NCBI RefSeq assembly: GCF_013204795.1
Contig: NZ_JABMKW010000020.1
Coordinates: 124,001 to 188,000, forward strand
Direction of reading: 5' to 3'
Length of the DNA: 64,000 nt
Source of the DNA: Pedobacter panaciterrae
GTDB lineage: Bacteria > Bacteroidota > Bacteroidia > Sphingobacteriales > Sphingobacteriaceae
This document shows positions 15,901 to 24,779 of the stretch, piece by piece. How positions within the stretch are numbered: the first letter of the stretch is position 1; the number at the start of each line of letters is the position of its first letter. The notes beneath the pieces are model-generated. The model was not told where the DNA came from. It did no database searches and saw only the letters and a list, made by a program, of their open reading frames with translations. The position numbers were made by a program, and so were the translations under genes.

Positions 15901-18900
15901 GCTAGATAAACGTTTTGGTCGTTTATATACAGTTTATTGTTTAGTACATAAGCTTTTGTGAGTACAAGCGATTCTAATGCATCTTTTGGTACCGTGAAAG
16001 TATACATCTGCATTCCCTTACCCTGGTATTGTGCGTGGTAGGTGGTTTTTACGGCAATGCTCTGCTTTTGGCGCACATAATAAGTTAACCCATACACCAC
16101 ATAGGCACTGTCTATGGTAGCAGTGTGATAATCTATTTTATCGCCGGGTTTGGCAGTATTGATGGACAGGTAGTTAAAGTCTTCTAAATTCCCCGGAGTG
16201 GCTCTTTGCTCGGTATCAAATACATCAAAACTGATGCTGGTATGGCCCGATGTTTTTTCCGATTGGGTTGTAGTTACTGCAAGTTCGTACTTGCCGGCTT
16301 GAAGTAATGTTTTGTCTAATTGAAACTGAACGGTACTATCTATTGGTATTGTTTTTTCAAAGATTGATTTCTTTTCGAGGCTTGTCCTGTTAAGGATTTC
16401 CTCGTTTGGAAACCATGCTTTTAATTGATCCTTAGTGTATTGCCATTCATCTACAATTTCACTGCGAGTGGTATCGGGCACTATAATATTCTGAAAAATG
16501 CTGATATGAATTTCCTTAGGTTTAAACTTGCTGTTTTCTGTTTTTGCAGTGATGTTTAGCTTTGGAAGTTCTTTTCTGTCGTACTGATCTACTGCCGGAA
16601 TGTTGATCTTGACCGGCCATGAAGATACGCTGAATGTGTTATCCTGGCTGGTGGTTTCGCCAGTGGCTTCTGTGGCCGTGGCTGATAACCTGTAAGTGAT
16701 AGCCCATTCCTTATCGGGATCAGGATTTTTTTTCGGCAGGTTTACATCATTTACTTTTATCACTAACAAGCCCTTATCATCGGTATAACCGAGCGTATCT
16801 GTTACTATGGGATTGATATATGGGGCATTTCCAAAATAGTTAGATTCTCTTATTATCTGGTAAGCAATTTTTACACGGTTAAGATCTGCACCGCTGAGCG
16901 ACTTCACTTTAAGCTTTAGCTCAAAAGGTTCGCCGGGTAATGGCCCTTCGGCAGGTTTTTCCATAGTTATTTCCATTGTTGGCCGTTTGTATTCCTCGAC
17001 CTTAAAATAACCATTATCGCCATCAATTAAATCGCCATCAATAGACCATTGCCCGGTCATTGCATTTTTTGGAATAACAAAAGAACCCGAAAAGCTTCCA
17101 TAATCATCAGGAACAAGCTTTATGGAATCAACGGTTCTATAGTTAGGGTCTTTTAATTCCAATAGGGGTTCATTGTCTGCCATCCAGCTTTTAAAATACT
17201 TATTTGCTTTACTGAAGACGATGTTTTGACCTGTTGAAGGATCTCTGGTAAGCATAATAACTTTATATTGTACGCGCTGCCCCGGGCGGTAAATTCCTCT
17301 GTCGGTATAAATTTGCAATTTTGTCTGGGCGTCATAAAACTCTTCCAGGTCATCATAAGCCTCAGTATTGTATATCTCCCGTGGTAAGTTCCTCTTGGGC
17401 CTGTTAAAATCGTGCATTAGGGTATCTTTGCCAGAAACGAACATGAATTCTTTTGAGGTGTAGGTTTTTTTTATGGATGTAAAACCCTTTAAATTGGTGC
17501 TGACCTGTTCCGTTGCTATTACTTTTACGCCACTTATGGGGAAGCCCGTTTTTCTGTTCAACACTATAAAATGATCTCCGGTATTCACAACAGCCAGATC
17601 AGACACCTGAAAATGAATGTATTCCATGTGGCTAAGGTTGGCTGCAGTTTTAATCTCGGAAGGCGAGAAAATTACATTATAGGTGCCCACTGGCAAACTT
17701 TCGAGCTTTAGGTACAGTGCATGTTTGTCGAAATCATCCGTTCCGGCAGGTAAGAGGAAGCTGGAATCGCGGATAGCGGGGCGGTTGAGCAGTACTTCTA
17801 TTCGTTCTGTTTTTAAGTTCGGAAATTTCTCTTTGATGCCAATTTTAACGATTCGGTAATAGATTTTTTGTATACCCCTATATCTTGCTGTAAGCATGAT
17901 TGGCGTTTCCGTCATCTGGCGGTCTGTAACTTGAACATTGATCTCTTGATTTTTAATCTTTTTAAGCAAGGTTTCCAGTGTTTTTTTGTACGCTGAAAAC
18001 TCATTTACAACGCTCTGGTGCTGCTCATACAATTGGACAGCTTGTTTAAGGTATCCTTTGTATTGAGCTTCAAACTTTTGTCCGTATTTGATTCCCTTGT
18101 AATATTGATACTGAAACAAATAGAAAGTAGCTGTGGCTTGAATGGTGTTTAATGGAGAGGAGAGGTTTTTTTGGAGGTAAGTAGTCCATGCGTTCGACAA
18201 GATATTGGGCATCCGGGAATAGAAATAATATTTGATAAGCATCTGAATGTATTGCAGTTCTTCAGGTTTCGAATTGTGTTTGCGCATCCATAATGTATAG
18301 GTGTCCATCAAATGTGAGTGGATTTTGGCGGTGTCTAATGACGATTGTAAGGCTTGCTGAAAGCCTTTGGGTTCAGATACTATAAGTGTCTGAATATCTT
18401 GATCGGACAGGTTTAGATCGGTGGTTTTTCCTGTTTCGAAGCCAATGCGCTCGGCAAGCGCTATGTCTGCAAGGTCGGCTTTAAACAATAATTTATCGGC
18501 ATTGGATGAGAGCCACGAGATATCTATACTTTTACCTGGTATGGCCGAGCCACTGAGCCGTAATGCCTCTTTGAAATGAAACCTAACAATGCTGTCGCGC
18601 TGTAATAAATCCATGGCACCATAGTTAGGTTGGAGGTTCTTTGTTTCGTAGGTGCTGGGCCTAAACTTTAAGTACTTGTGCGCAAAGAAAAGTACTCTGC
18701 GCGCCTGCATCAGGTGCATTGCAGTTTTTAGTAAGGTTGATGATTTTTTGTTGATGAGCAAACTATCAATAAAAGCGCTGTTCCTGAAATATAAACTGTC
18801 CTCAGTTTTTAAGTCTTTTATTAGCATAGCGTAATACAAGCATCGCGCTAAAGCAATATCATTGTTGATTCTGATAGATTCCTCTTTTTTTGAGTTGACG

Positions 18901-19040
18901 GTTTTAAGCGTTTCTTCGAGTTGAGTTCTTGTTCTTATGGAATTTTCAATGTTCGTCCACTCATCATTAAGGTCGGTTTGGGCAAATGCTGTTGATGCAT
19001 TAAAAAAGGCGAATAGTATGCAAGCTAGGATAAGACGCAT
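12945..19040 (-). CDS. Alpha-2-macroglobulin family protein with inserted SusC-like plug
   Basis: A 2031-residue exported protein (signal peptide ending STAFAQ). After an N-terminal helical region come macroglobulin domains (about 460-1150; the MG2-like part has LQIYTDRGIYRPGQRVQYK). A TonB-plug-like module follows at about 1180-1270 (LSEVVLKGHSIADVV, PLIIVDGVPFSG, LKGADATAIYGSKAANGVLI). Next are the A2M domain (ATAWNWKLMAHT) and an alpha/alpha barrel with the thioester-type motif CSEQ (Cys1512). Bacterial macroglobulins are thought to trap proteases in the periplasm. The plug is foreign to the classic family but copies SusC-family motifs closely. No barrel is present. Confidence 0.9.
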   Translation of the reverse strand: MRLILACILFAFFNASTAFAQTDLNDEWTNIENSIRTRTQLEETLKTVNSKKEESIRINNDIALARCLYYAMLIKDLKTEDSLYFRNSAFIDSLLINKKSSTLLKTAMHLMQARRVLFFAHKYLKFRPSTYETKNLQPNYGAMDLLQRDSIVRFHFKEALRLSGSAIPGKSIDISWLSSNADKLLFKADLADIALAERIGFETGKTTDLNLSDQDIQTLIVSEPKGFQQALQSSLDTAKIHSHLMDTYTLWMRKHNSKPEELQYIQMLIKYYFYSRMPNILSNAWTTYLQKNLSSPLNTIQATATFYLFQYQYYKGIKYGQKFEAQYKGYLKQAVQLYEQHQSVVNEFSAYKKTLETLLKKIKNQEINVQVTDRQMTETPIMLTARYRGIQKIYYRIVKIGIKEKFPNLKTERIEVLLNRPAIRDSSFLLPAGTDDFDKHALYLKLESLPVGTYNVIFSPSEIKTAANLSHMEYIHFQVSDLAVVNTGDHFIVLNRKTGFPISGVKVIATEQVSTNLKGFTSIKKTYTSKEFMFVSGKDTLMHDFNRPKRNLPREIYNTEAYDDLEEFYDAQTKLQIYTDRGIYRPGQRVQYKVIMLTRDPSTGQNIVFSKANKYFKSWMADNEPLLELKDPNYRTVDSIKLVPDDYGSFSGSFVIPKNAMTGQWSIDGDLIDGDNGYFKVEEYKRPTMEITMEKPAEGPLPGEPFELKLKVKSLSGADLNRVKIAYQIIRESNYFGNAPYINPIVTDTLGYTDDKGLLVIKVNDVNLPKKNPDPDKEWAITYRLSATATEATGETTSQDNTFSVSSWPVKINIPAVDQYDRKELPKLNITAKTENSKFKPKEIHISIFQNIIVPDTTRSEIVDEWQYTKDQLKAWFPNEEILNRTSLEKKSIFEKTIPIDSTVQFQLDKTLLQAGKYELAVTTTQSEKTSGHTSISFDVFDTEQRATPGNLEDFNYLSINTAKPGDKIDYHTATIDSAYVVYGLTYYVRQKQSIAVKTTYHAQYQGKGMQMYTFTVPKDALESLVLTKAYVLNNKLYINDQNVYLAPPTSAKPEIIIEKYRKVLAPGTKETFTVSVKTAKENIAAQLMTGMYDAALDKLASHQWNIPNNPYFSGYLYGGWSQTINNSRPYYHYWPGNNEYNNQSEFINEYEGDVMLQQLRGRVAGLAVPSASFLSLEDGQLSEVVLKGHSIADVVRYATTGSAIYIRGTNSLVQNAQPLIIVDGVPFSGSLNDFNAASITEAMVLKGADATAIYGSKAANGVLIISTKGKIILPGTPEPQPMVRKDFSETAFFYPKLYADKNGLYTFSFTMPQTATAWNWKLMAHTKSSLFAYAERKLNTRLDLMVQPNMPRLLYQGDEIVLKSRISNLDSAAMDVKLSCKIEDAVTGEDLTAKVLKEPAFKIVKVAGKLTETAGFAFKVPEGQLNPLTIVTTVNGGALADAEEHTLPILPKKVFMRKQVPLVFSKKDSLVQAPKLPDDADLYGLSLYADAKPQAALINSLPFLANYSFNCSEQVFNKLYARVTANQLMRNQPELAKSFKMRSPDAISDTTERKLPDELAEAAMPWLNLANQTAKQQKQLYQVLDTISNRSIISDHLNKLYSMQDFYGALPWFEGGKSNSWISNYVLRGFGKLNQQGWQANDYQRHSIFIKRLITYTDSLYATNGTDGNLFGAYSRSFWKNEYPLNPGVIKKINTTLELAEKDINNKRLYDQALWIIVSLKYTTPDHQIYKKALAQLSNIQQRAINDDLNGMRWKEISDGDDLSHSKEETIAMLYEAFTQAGQNTKIADGLSKWMLSAKQDYSWRTTTGTAAAIDMLKESATIKTSFVPDSVSAQVGNQQMNSSNGLLAGQRNQFISLNKVSPVTVSANNTVSGGITWHYFSAEAQADDANNKVKLKKTLFNYDQQKNAWVPLSDKPILKIGEKIKIVLTVETAVSLRFVQLEDKRAGVFEPLDGSSGQQYQDGTYYYRSVRDAGQQLFIDLLPSGRTEFNYEVTVTQEGTFKNGAAMLQCLYNPGVTAYSNAMTIISKP

Positions 19041-19112
19041 GAGAGAAACATTAATTTTGTGTAATGCAATTTAGTGATTTGAAATTCACTTTTATAGTAG
19101 AAAAACTTCAAT

Positions 19113-19151
19113 GCCGTCATCTCGACTTGAGGAGAGATCTCTTGAAGAGAT
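19113..19151. repeat. Half copy of an intergenic palindromic repeat
   Basis: GCCGTCATCTCGACTTGAGG followed by AGAGATCTCTTG matches the left half of the element at 27771-27844. It lies between the macroglobulin and propeller genes. The right half has been lost or has diverged. Confidence 0.55.
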
Positions 19152-19187
19152 TGGAAAATTATAAATTCTATAATATCTTCGGTTCAA

Positions 19188-20333
19188 ATGAAAAAAATAT
19201 TCCTGCTATCCATCTTTTTTATAATCCTGGCATTGAGCGCTCGATCTCAAAATGTAACAAGCTTACCAGATTCAATTTATTCAGGAGAACAGGGCAAGAT
19301 GCATGTGCAAGGCGTTGCTGTAGATAAAGCCAATGGATATGTTTATTTTTCTTTTACAGATAGGCTCATTAAGATGGATCTTTCGGGCAAACTGATAGGC
19401 AGTGTAACCGGTTTTGTAGGGCACCTTGGCGATTTGGATTTTAATGCAGCCGACGGGAAGATATACGGTTCGCTGGAATATAAGAATGATGCTATTGGTA
19501 AGGGGATCAGGAAATCATTGGGTGTACAAAACAACATTGAAAACGGTTTCTATATCGCGATATTTGATGGTTCCCGCATTGTGCGCCCTGATATGAGTGC
19601 AGAGAAAGAAGATTTGCTACGCACTGTTTACATAAAGGAAGCGGTAAAAGATTACCAGGACAGCGTACAGACTGCCAATGGTAAAAAGCCACATAGGTTT
19701 GCCTGTTCTGGAATAGATGGTGTTGCTTTTGCCCCGGCAATAGGAAGTGCTGATACCAATAAAAAATACTTGTACGTTGCGTACGGTGTTTATGGTGATA
19801 CCGACAGAGATGATAATGACCATCAGGTTTTATTAAAGTACGATATCGCCAACTGGGATAAATATGGGCAGCAGTTATCGCAGGATAAATTGCACCATTC
19901 GGGACCTGAAAAGCCTTTGGATAAATACTTTGTAAAAACTGGCAGCACCCGTTATGGCATACAAAATCTGGCTTATGATGCTTATACCGGGAACTTTTTT
20001 GCTGCAGTATATCGTGGCGCTAAAACGCAGTTTCCAAATTACGACTTCTTTGTAATTGATGCGCATCAAAAGCCTGTTAAAGGTCAAATATCATCGGGTA
20101 ATGAAACGATAAAAGTTCAAACCCTTTCTTTGTTGCAGGCAGGGCCAAAAGATGCAAATACGGGTATAAGCGGTTGGCGCTTTGAATGGGGAGCCACTGG
20201 TTTATGTCCTTTAGGCGATGGGTTGTTTTATATTTCTCATAATAAGAAAAACAAAGACGGACAGGAACAGAGCACCATTTATAAATACAAATGGGTAGGA
20301 GATGCTCAGAATTCGTTTATTCTGGTGAAATAA
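19188..20333 (+). CDS. Secreted beta-propeller-like protein
   Basis: A 381-residue exported protein with a signal peptide (about 1-20, ending ALSARSQ). Repeated short strand motifs such as VQGVAVDKANGYVYFSF, LGDLDFNAADGKIYGSL and YGIQNLAYDAYTGNFFAAVY suggest a propeller of NHL/SMP-like blades. No catalytic signature. I do not recognise a named family. It stands alone on its strand between the macroglobulin and permease genes. Confidence 0.75.
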   Translation: MKKIFLLSIFFIILALSARSQNVTSLPDSIYSGEQGKMHVQGVAVDKANGYVYFSFTDRLIKMDLSGKLIGSVTGFVGHLGDLDFNAADGKIYGSLEYKNDAIGKGIRKSLGVQNNIENGFYIAIFDGSRIVRPDMSAEKEDLLRTVYIKEAVKDYQDSVQTANGKKPHRFACSGIDGVAFAPAIGSADTNKKYLYVAYGVYGDTDRDDNDHQVLLKYDIANWDKYGQQLSQDKLHHSGPEKPLDKYFVKTGSTRYGIQNLAYDAYTGNFFAAVYRGAKTQFPNYDFFVIDAHQKPVKGQISSGNETIKVQTLSLLQAGPKDANTGISGWRFEWGATGLCPLGDGLFYISHNKKNKDGQEQSTIYKYKWVGDAQNSFILVK

Positions 20334-20357
20334 ATGGGTTCATAACCGCACAGTTGA

Positions 20358-20373
20358 TGTCCGATAATGGACA
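20358..20373. promoter_or_regulatory. Activator-site-like inverted repeat (UAS) before FtsX permease
   Basis: TGTCCGATAATGGACA has 5-bp arms TGTCC/GGACA and lies 53 bp upstream of a sigma-54-like promoter. The layout is typical of an enhancer-binding-protein site. The motif assignment is from memory of similar sites near Sphingobacteriaceae FtsX genes, so it is inference. Confidence 0.45.
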
Positions 20374-20426
20374 AGAGAAAAGTACGTTTATTCACTGTTA
20401 CCGGCGGAAGGCCCATATTTTATTAA

Positions 20427-20441
20427 TGGCATAACTTTTCC
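20427..20441 (+). promoter_or_regulatory. Sigma-54-like promoter
   Basis: TGGCATAACTTTTCC: GG of the -24 box, exactly 10 nt, then CC where the consensus has GC. It lies 33 bp before the permease ATG. Confidence 0.45.
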
Positions 20442-20473
20442 TGTTAATCTTCAGAATCTTTACTCGTCTTTAC

Positions 20474-22858
20474 ATGCTTAGAAACTATCTGAAAGTTGCT
20501 TTCCGCCAATTACGTAAAAATAAGTTTTATGCATTAATCAATACGCTTGGTTTGGCAATAGGCTTGGCTAGTTGTATGCTGATCTATACTTACGTAAAGG
20601 ATGAAATGAGCTACGATCAATTTCATGCAAAAAAAGATAGGATTTATCGCATTGCAGAGCGCTTTAAAACGGGTGAAGGAACAGTAACAACCGGACTTAC
20701 ATTTTCCAACTTAGCCGCAGACCTTAAAGATAAATTTCCAGAAATTGAACAGTTTATGCGTATCGATTATGATCTGGGAAACCACTTTGTTGAATACGGA
20801 AAAATGAAATTTCTGCAAAAAGGGGTAACTTCGGTGGACCCGGGTTTTTTTGATTTTTTCTCTTTTAAACTACTAAAGGGAGACCGTAAAACAGTTTTAA
20901 CAAGACCCTATACCGTAGCGATTTCTAATGAACAAGAAGCCGTTTACTTCCCTAATGAAGATCCTATTGGCAAATCTTTAAAATTTGTTGATCCAAACAA
21001 CGGCAAGAGCTACATGGTTACCGTAACCGGAGTGTTCGAAGCTATGCCTAAAGCCTCTCATTTTCATAAAGACTTTTTATTGTCTGCAACTACTGCAGAC
21101 CGGCTATTTCCTGATCGGAAAGCTCAAATAGGATGGACTTCTCATTTTTCATATCTGCTGTTATCTCCCAATGCTGATCCTGTAAAGTTGGAAAAGGACA
21201 TCAATAGCTACATTTTTAAGAATTATCCAAAAGCAGCTTTAGATTGGTGGACACACTTCCCTTTACAGTCTTTAAATGATATTCATCTAAAATCGAATCT
21301 CAAAGAGGAGCTTGAACCCAACGGAGACATTACTTATTTGTATATTTTCTCTGCCATAGCTATTATTATTCTCGTCTTAGCGTGTGTTAATTATACAAAC
21401 CTTGCTACTGCTCAGGCTATAAAACGCGCAAAAGAAATCGGAATTCGTAAAGTAATTGGTGCCAGAAAGGGCCAGTTGATATTGCAAATCCTTGGTGAAT
21501 CACTACTTATTTCATTCTTCTCATTTGTTGTAGGTGGTTTTCTGACTGAACTCTTTATGCCGTTGTTTAATTCCCTTTCGGGAAAGGAACTGACAATTGA
21601 TTTTTTAAATCTGGAGCAGTCGCTTTGGTTTTTTGCTGTATCAATGCTTACTGGTACCTTTGCCGGCATCTATCCCGCGTTTGTACTTTCATCTTATCAT
21701 CCGGTAAAAGTGTTGAAAGGTTCAGTATCAGGTGTTGGCAATGGTAATCTATTTTTTCGCAAAGGATTGGTTATATTCCAGTTTGCAATTTCTATTGTTC
21801 TTATCGTAGGAACCATCATTATCTATACGCAATGGGATTATTTAAGGAGCCAAAAACTGGGGATCAAATCCTCGCAAGTGGTATTGTTATCACTCAACAC
21901 CAAAAAACAGCGTGACAATTACCAGCTGCTCAAAAAGGAACTGCTGAGGAACAGCGATATACAGAATGTGACTGGAAGTGATAAAGATTTTGCATACAGG
22001 TTCAGCAACTATTCTCCAATTATTGCTGCAGGAAAACAGGTCATTTTACCAAGAGCATTGGTTGATGCTGATTTCTTTAACACGTTTGGTATAAATGTTA
22101 TGCAGGGTAGAGGTTTCAAAGCCGAGCCTAATGATGCGAAAGTTTGGGATGTGATCTTTAATGAATCGGCTGTAAAACTCTCGGGATTTAAAGATCCGAT
22201 TGGTCAGATCGTGATGGAGGATGAGCAACAAATGCGCATAGTTGGAGTGGTTAAAGATTTCCATTTTGAATCACTGCATACAGAGATCAGTCCTGTTATG
22301 TTCCTACCCTGGTATACAGGATTTCAAAAAATGGCCATTAAGATTAGTCCTGAGCATATGGACAAATCACTAAAATACATCAGGGAACAGCTTTATAAAA
22401 TAGATCAACAGGCGGAATTTGAATATTCTTTTCTTGATGATGAGATCGAAAACTTGTATGAGTCGGAGGCTAAGTTTTTTAAGGTATTCATTACTTTTTC
22501 GGTTCTTGCTATCTTTATTGCTTGTCTGGGCATCTTTGGACTGGCATCTTTTACCGCTGTTCAAAGAACCAAGGAGATAGGCATCAGAAAAGTATTGGGC
22601 GCTTCCGTTCAGGAGATTTCCAGTTTGCTGATCAGAGATTTTGTGAAACTGGTGTTGGTTGCTTTTGTCTTGGCAGTACCGTTGGCATGGTGGATTATGA
22701 AGACATGGCTGCAACACTTTGCTTACCAAACGGAAATTGAGCTGTGGATGTTTACGCTGGCTGGCGGTCTGGCAATCATGACAGCAATACTTGCTGTAGG
22801 ATTTCAATCTGTGCAAGCAGCAATGGAAGATCCGGTAAAAAGTTTGAAATCAGAGTAG
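20474..22858 (+). CDS. FtsX/MacB-type ABC transporter permease
   Basis: A 794-residue inner-membrane permease with two FtsX modules. TM1 is at about 20-42 after FRQLRKNKFYALINTLGLAIGL. A large periplasmic MacB-core domain (about 50-280) follows, then three TMs with the cytoplasmic loop RAKEIGIRKVIGARKGQL. A second periplasmic domain precedes three more TMs with RTKEIGIRKVLGASVQEI. The tail is GFQSVQAAMEDPVKSLKSE. Intact and full length. No ATPase gene is adjacent, as is common for such permeases in this family. The upstream sigma-54-type promoter and inverted repeat suggest activation by an NtrC-like regulator. Probable role: export or envelope-stress response; cargo unknown. Confidence 0.92.
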   Translation: MLRNYLKVAFRQLRKNKFYALINTLGLAIGLASCMLIYTYVKDEMSYDQFHAKKDRIYRIAERFKTGEGTVTTGLTFSNLAADLKDKFPEIEQFMRIDYDLGNHFVEYGKMKFLQKGVTSVDPGFFDFFSFKLLKGDRKTVLTRPYTVAISNEQEAVYFPNEDPIGKSLKFVDPNNGKSYMVTVTGVFEAMPKASHFHKDFLLSATTADRLFPDRKAQIGWTSHFSYLLLSPNADPVKLEKDINSYIFKNYPKAALDWWTHFPLQSLNDIHLKSNLKEELEPNGDITYLYIFSAIAIIILVLACVNYTNLATAQAIKRAKEIGIRKVIGARKGQLILQILGESLLISFFSFVVGGFLTELFMPLFNSLSGKELTIDFLNLEQSLWFFAVSMLTGTFAGIYPAFVLSSYHPVKVLKGSVSGVGNGNLFFRKGLVIFQFAISIVLIVGTIIIYTQWDYLRSQKLGIKSSQVVLLSLNTKKQRDNYQLLKKELLRNSDIQNVTGSDKDFAYRFSNYSPIIAAGKQVILPRALVDADFFNTFGINVMQGRGFKAEPNDAKVWDVIFNESAVKLSGFKDPIGQIVMEDEQQMRIVGVVKDFHFESLHTEISPVMFLPWYTGFQKMAIKISPEHMDKSLKYIREQLYKIDQQAEFEYSFLDDEIENLYESEAKFFKVFITFSVLAIFIACLGIFGLASFTAVQRTKEIGIRKVLGASVQEISSLLIRDFVKLVLVAFVLAVPLAWWIMKTWLQHFAYQTEIELWMFTLAGGLAIMTAILAVGFQSVQAAMEDPVKSLKSE

Positions 22859-23356
22859 TGTTTTTTCGAAAGCCAATCTGGAGCTCCCTCTAAAAAATAC
22901 TTCGCCACAGTAAATGTAGCCGGCCTTTTCAAAAACATGCTTCATGGCTCCGTTATCAAAGTTGGTATCGGCTTTAACGCTGTGTATGTTGTTTCTTTGC
23001 GCAAAATCTTCAATGAAGTTCAACATCTTTCCCGATAAGCCTTTGCCAAGATAGTCTTCGGAAATTGCGACTCTGTGAAAGACAACAAAATCACCATCCG
23101 TTAACCATTTTCCTTTTATTTCTGTATAGGCAGGTTCGTCGTTAATTAGAATTGCACAATAGCCAGTAATGGTATCTCCATCGGCCATTACAAAACCAGC
23201 TCCCTTAGCTATGTCATTTTCAATTACTGTAGGGTTTGGATAACCATCCTGCCATTGGTTACTGCCATCTTCTTTTCTGCGCAGGATTGCTTTTTGCAGA
23301 ATCACCCATATTTGGGGCAAATCATTTAATGTTGCTTTTCTAAAAATGTATTCCAT
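22850..23356 (-). CDS. GNAT-family N-acetyltransferase
   Basis: A 168-residue acetyltransferase of the usual size. The beta4/beta5 core VVFHRVAISEDYLGKGLSGKML contains the acetyl-CoA pyrophosphate loop (a Q/RxxGxG/A variant, YLGKGLSG). NFDNGAMKHVFEKAGYIYCGE is the normal C-terminal motif B region. The acceptor is unknown. Its 3' end overlaps the convergent permease gene by 9 bp. Confidence 0.88.
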   Translation of the reverse strand: MEYIFRKATLNDLPQIWVILQKAILRRKEDGSNQWQDGYPNPTVIENDIAKGAGFVMADGDTITGYCAILINDEPAYTEIKGKWLTDGDFVVFHRVAISEDYLGKGLSGKMLNFIEDFAQRNNIHSVKADTNFDNGAMKHVFEKAGYIYCGEVFFRGSSRLAFEKTLL

Positions 23357-23481
23357 AGTAATGCAAAGTTTGTTAAAAATATGCGTCTATACAACTCACA
23401 ATGAAGAGGGAAATAAACTATGATATATCGGTAACTAATAGATCAATATTATATCTAATTTGTAAAACCAAACATTTAAAC

Positions 23482-24738
23482 ATGAAAATACAGCTTCTGT
23501 TGTTCTTATTGTTAATAACCCTTAGCGGGTACCCACAAAACAAAAAAGAGGCTTTAACTCGTGAATTGGTTAGCGCTGAGACTGATAGGATTTATGATAA
23601 GCTGGTGAAAATCAGAAGAGATATTTATGCAAACCCTGAATTGGCAGGGAATGAAAAACGTACTCAGGAGATCATAAAGAAATATTTACTGGATTTAGGC
23701 ATCGAAGTTAAAACAGATACTTACGGGCATAGCATTATAGGTATTTTAAACGGAGAAAAAAAAGGAAAGAAGATAGCATGGAGAGCTGAAATGGATGCTT
23801 TACCAAATGGGCAGCATGGTTGTGGCCATGATGTACATATGGCAATTGGATTAGGAATAGCAGAAATACTTGCAAAAAATAAAGAGTCAATAAATGGAAC
23901 GGTATATTTTATATTTCAACCAGAAGAAGAAACATTTGTTGGCGCAAAAAAAATGATTGAACAAGGCTTGTTTTCGATAATCAACCCTGATGAAATTTAT
24001 AGTTTACATGTAACAGCATTGCCTGTAGGGCAAATTATGGTTAAACCAAATGAAATGTTTGCCTACCAAAAACGAATAAGAATTAAACTAAAAAATGAGC
24101 TATCCAAAGAGGAAGTTAAAGGGCTTACCAGGAAAATGTACAGTTCATTATCTCGCTCACAACTTAACAGTAAGCCCTGGGAAATACAACATATGAGTGA
24201 CCCTAAAATAGGATTGATGAATCCGAATACAATCTTTAAGGACTACATGATTGTGGATGATAAATTTAATATCTACTCAGAGAAAGACGAGCTTTTTTTA
24301 GAAACATATTTATACGAGACAAATCAATCGAACCTCCAAAAAATCATACCTAAAATTGAACAGTTAATTGGAAAAGAAAGATATAAAGATAAACTGCTTT
24401 CTGTTTCATTTATACAGGAAAATCCAACTGTAGTTAATGATGAGAAATTGACCAAAAGCGCAATAAAGACACTAAACGGAATCTATGGATCCAATTTAGT
24501 TGTGCCTGATTACGGACAAGCTCCTTATTTTAATGATGACTTTGCTTACTTTCAGCAAAAAGTACCAGGTGTTTATTTTTTCTTAGGTGGTTCTAATATT
24601 GAAAAAGGAATTGTAGCAATGAATCATACACCTAATTTTAATGTTGATGAAGAAAGTATAAAAATTGGTGTCAGAAGTTTTTCATCCTTAATTATGGAAA
24701 GACTAAACGATAAAAAATTATACCAAAAAGGAAAGTAG
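23482..24738 (+). CDS. M20-family amidohydrolase/peptidase, exported
   Basis: A 418-residue metallohydrolase. The ATG at 23482 is chosen because it starts a signal peptide (KIQLLLFLLLITLSG). Motifs are IRRDIYANPELAGNE, RAEMDALPNGQHGCGHDVH with the metal-binding cysteine/histidine and aspartate, and FIFQPEEETFVGAKKM with the catalytic glutamate pair. This matches the IAA-amino-acid hydrolase/N-acyl amino acid amidase branch of M20. The central dimerisation part is divergent. Probably periplasmic; substrate unknown. The serine hydrolase gene follows after 41 bp on the same strand. Confidence 0.88.
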   Translation: MKIQLLLFLLLITLSGYPQNKKEALTRELVSAETDRIYDKLVKIRRDIYANPELAGNEKRTQEIIKKYLLDLGIEVKTDTYGHSIIGILNGEKKGKKIAWRAEMDALPNGQHGCGHDVHMAIGLGIAEILAKNKESINGTVYFIFQPEEETFVGAKKMIEQGLFSIINPDEIYSLHVTALPVGQIMVKPNEMFAYQKRIRIKLKNELSKEEVKGLTRKMYSSLSRSQLNSKPWEIQHMSDPKIGLMNPNTIFKDYMIVDDKFNIYSEKDELFLETYLYETNQSNLQKIIPKIEQLIGKERYKDKLLSVSFIQENPTVVNDEKLTKSAIKTLNGIYGSNLVVPDYGQAPYFNDDFAYFQQKVPGVYFFLGGSNIEKGIVAMNHTPNFNVDEESIKIGVRSFSSLIMERLNDKKLYQKGK

Positions 24739-24779
24739 AATACAATCTGTATATTAGGAGTTACTAATCACACACGCTC

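Noticed and set aside
19064..19327. 87-codon plus-strand frame before and across the start of the propeller gene
   Set aside because: It runs through the dispersed repeat and overlaps the signal peptide of the real gene in another frame.
21412..21669. Antisense frames inside the FtsX, SusC and HTCS genes
   Set aside because: None shows family motifs. All are explained by the long coding genes on the opposite strand.
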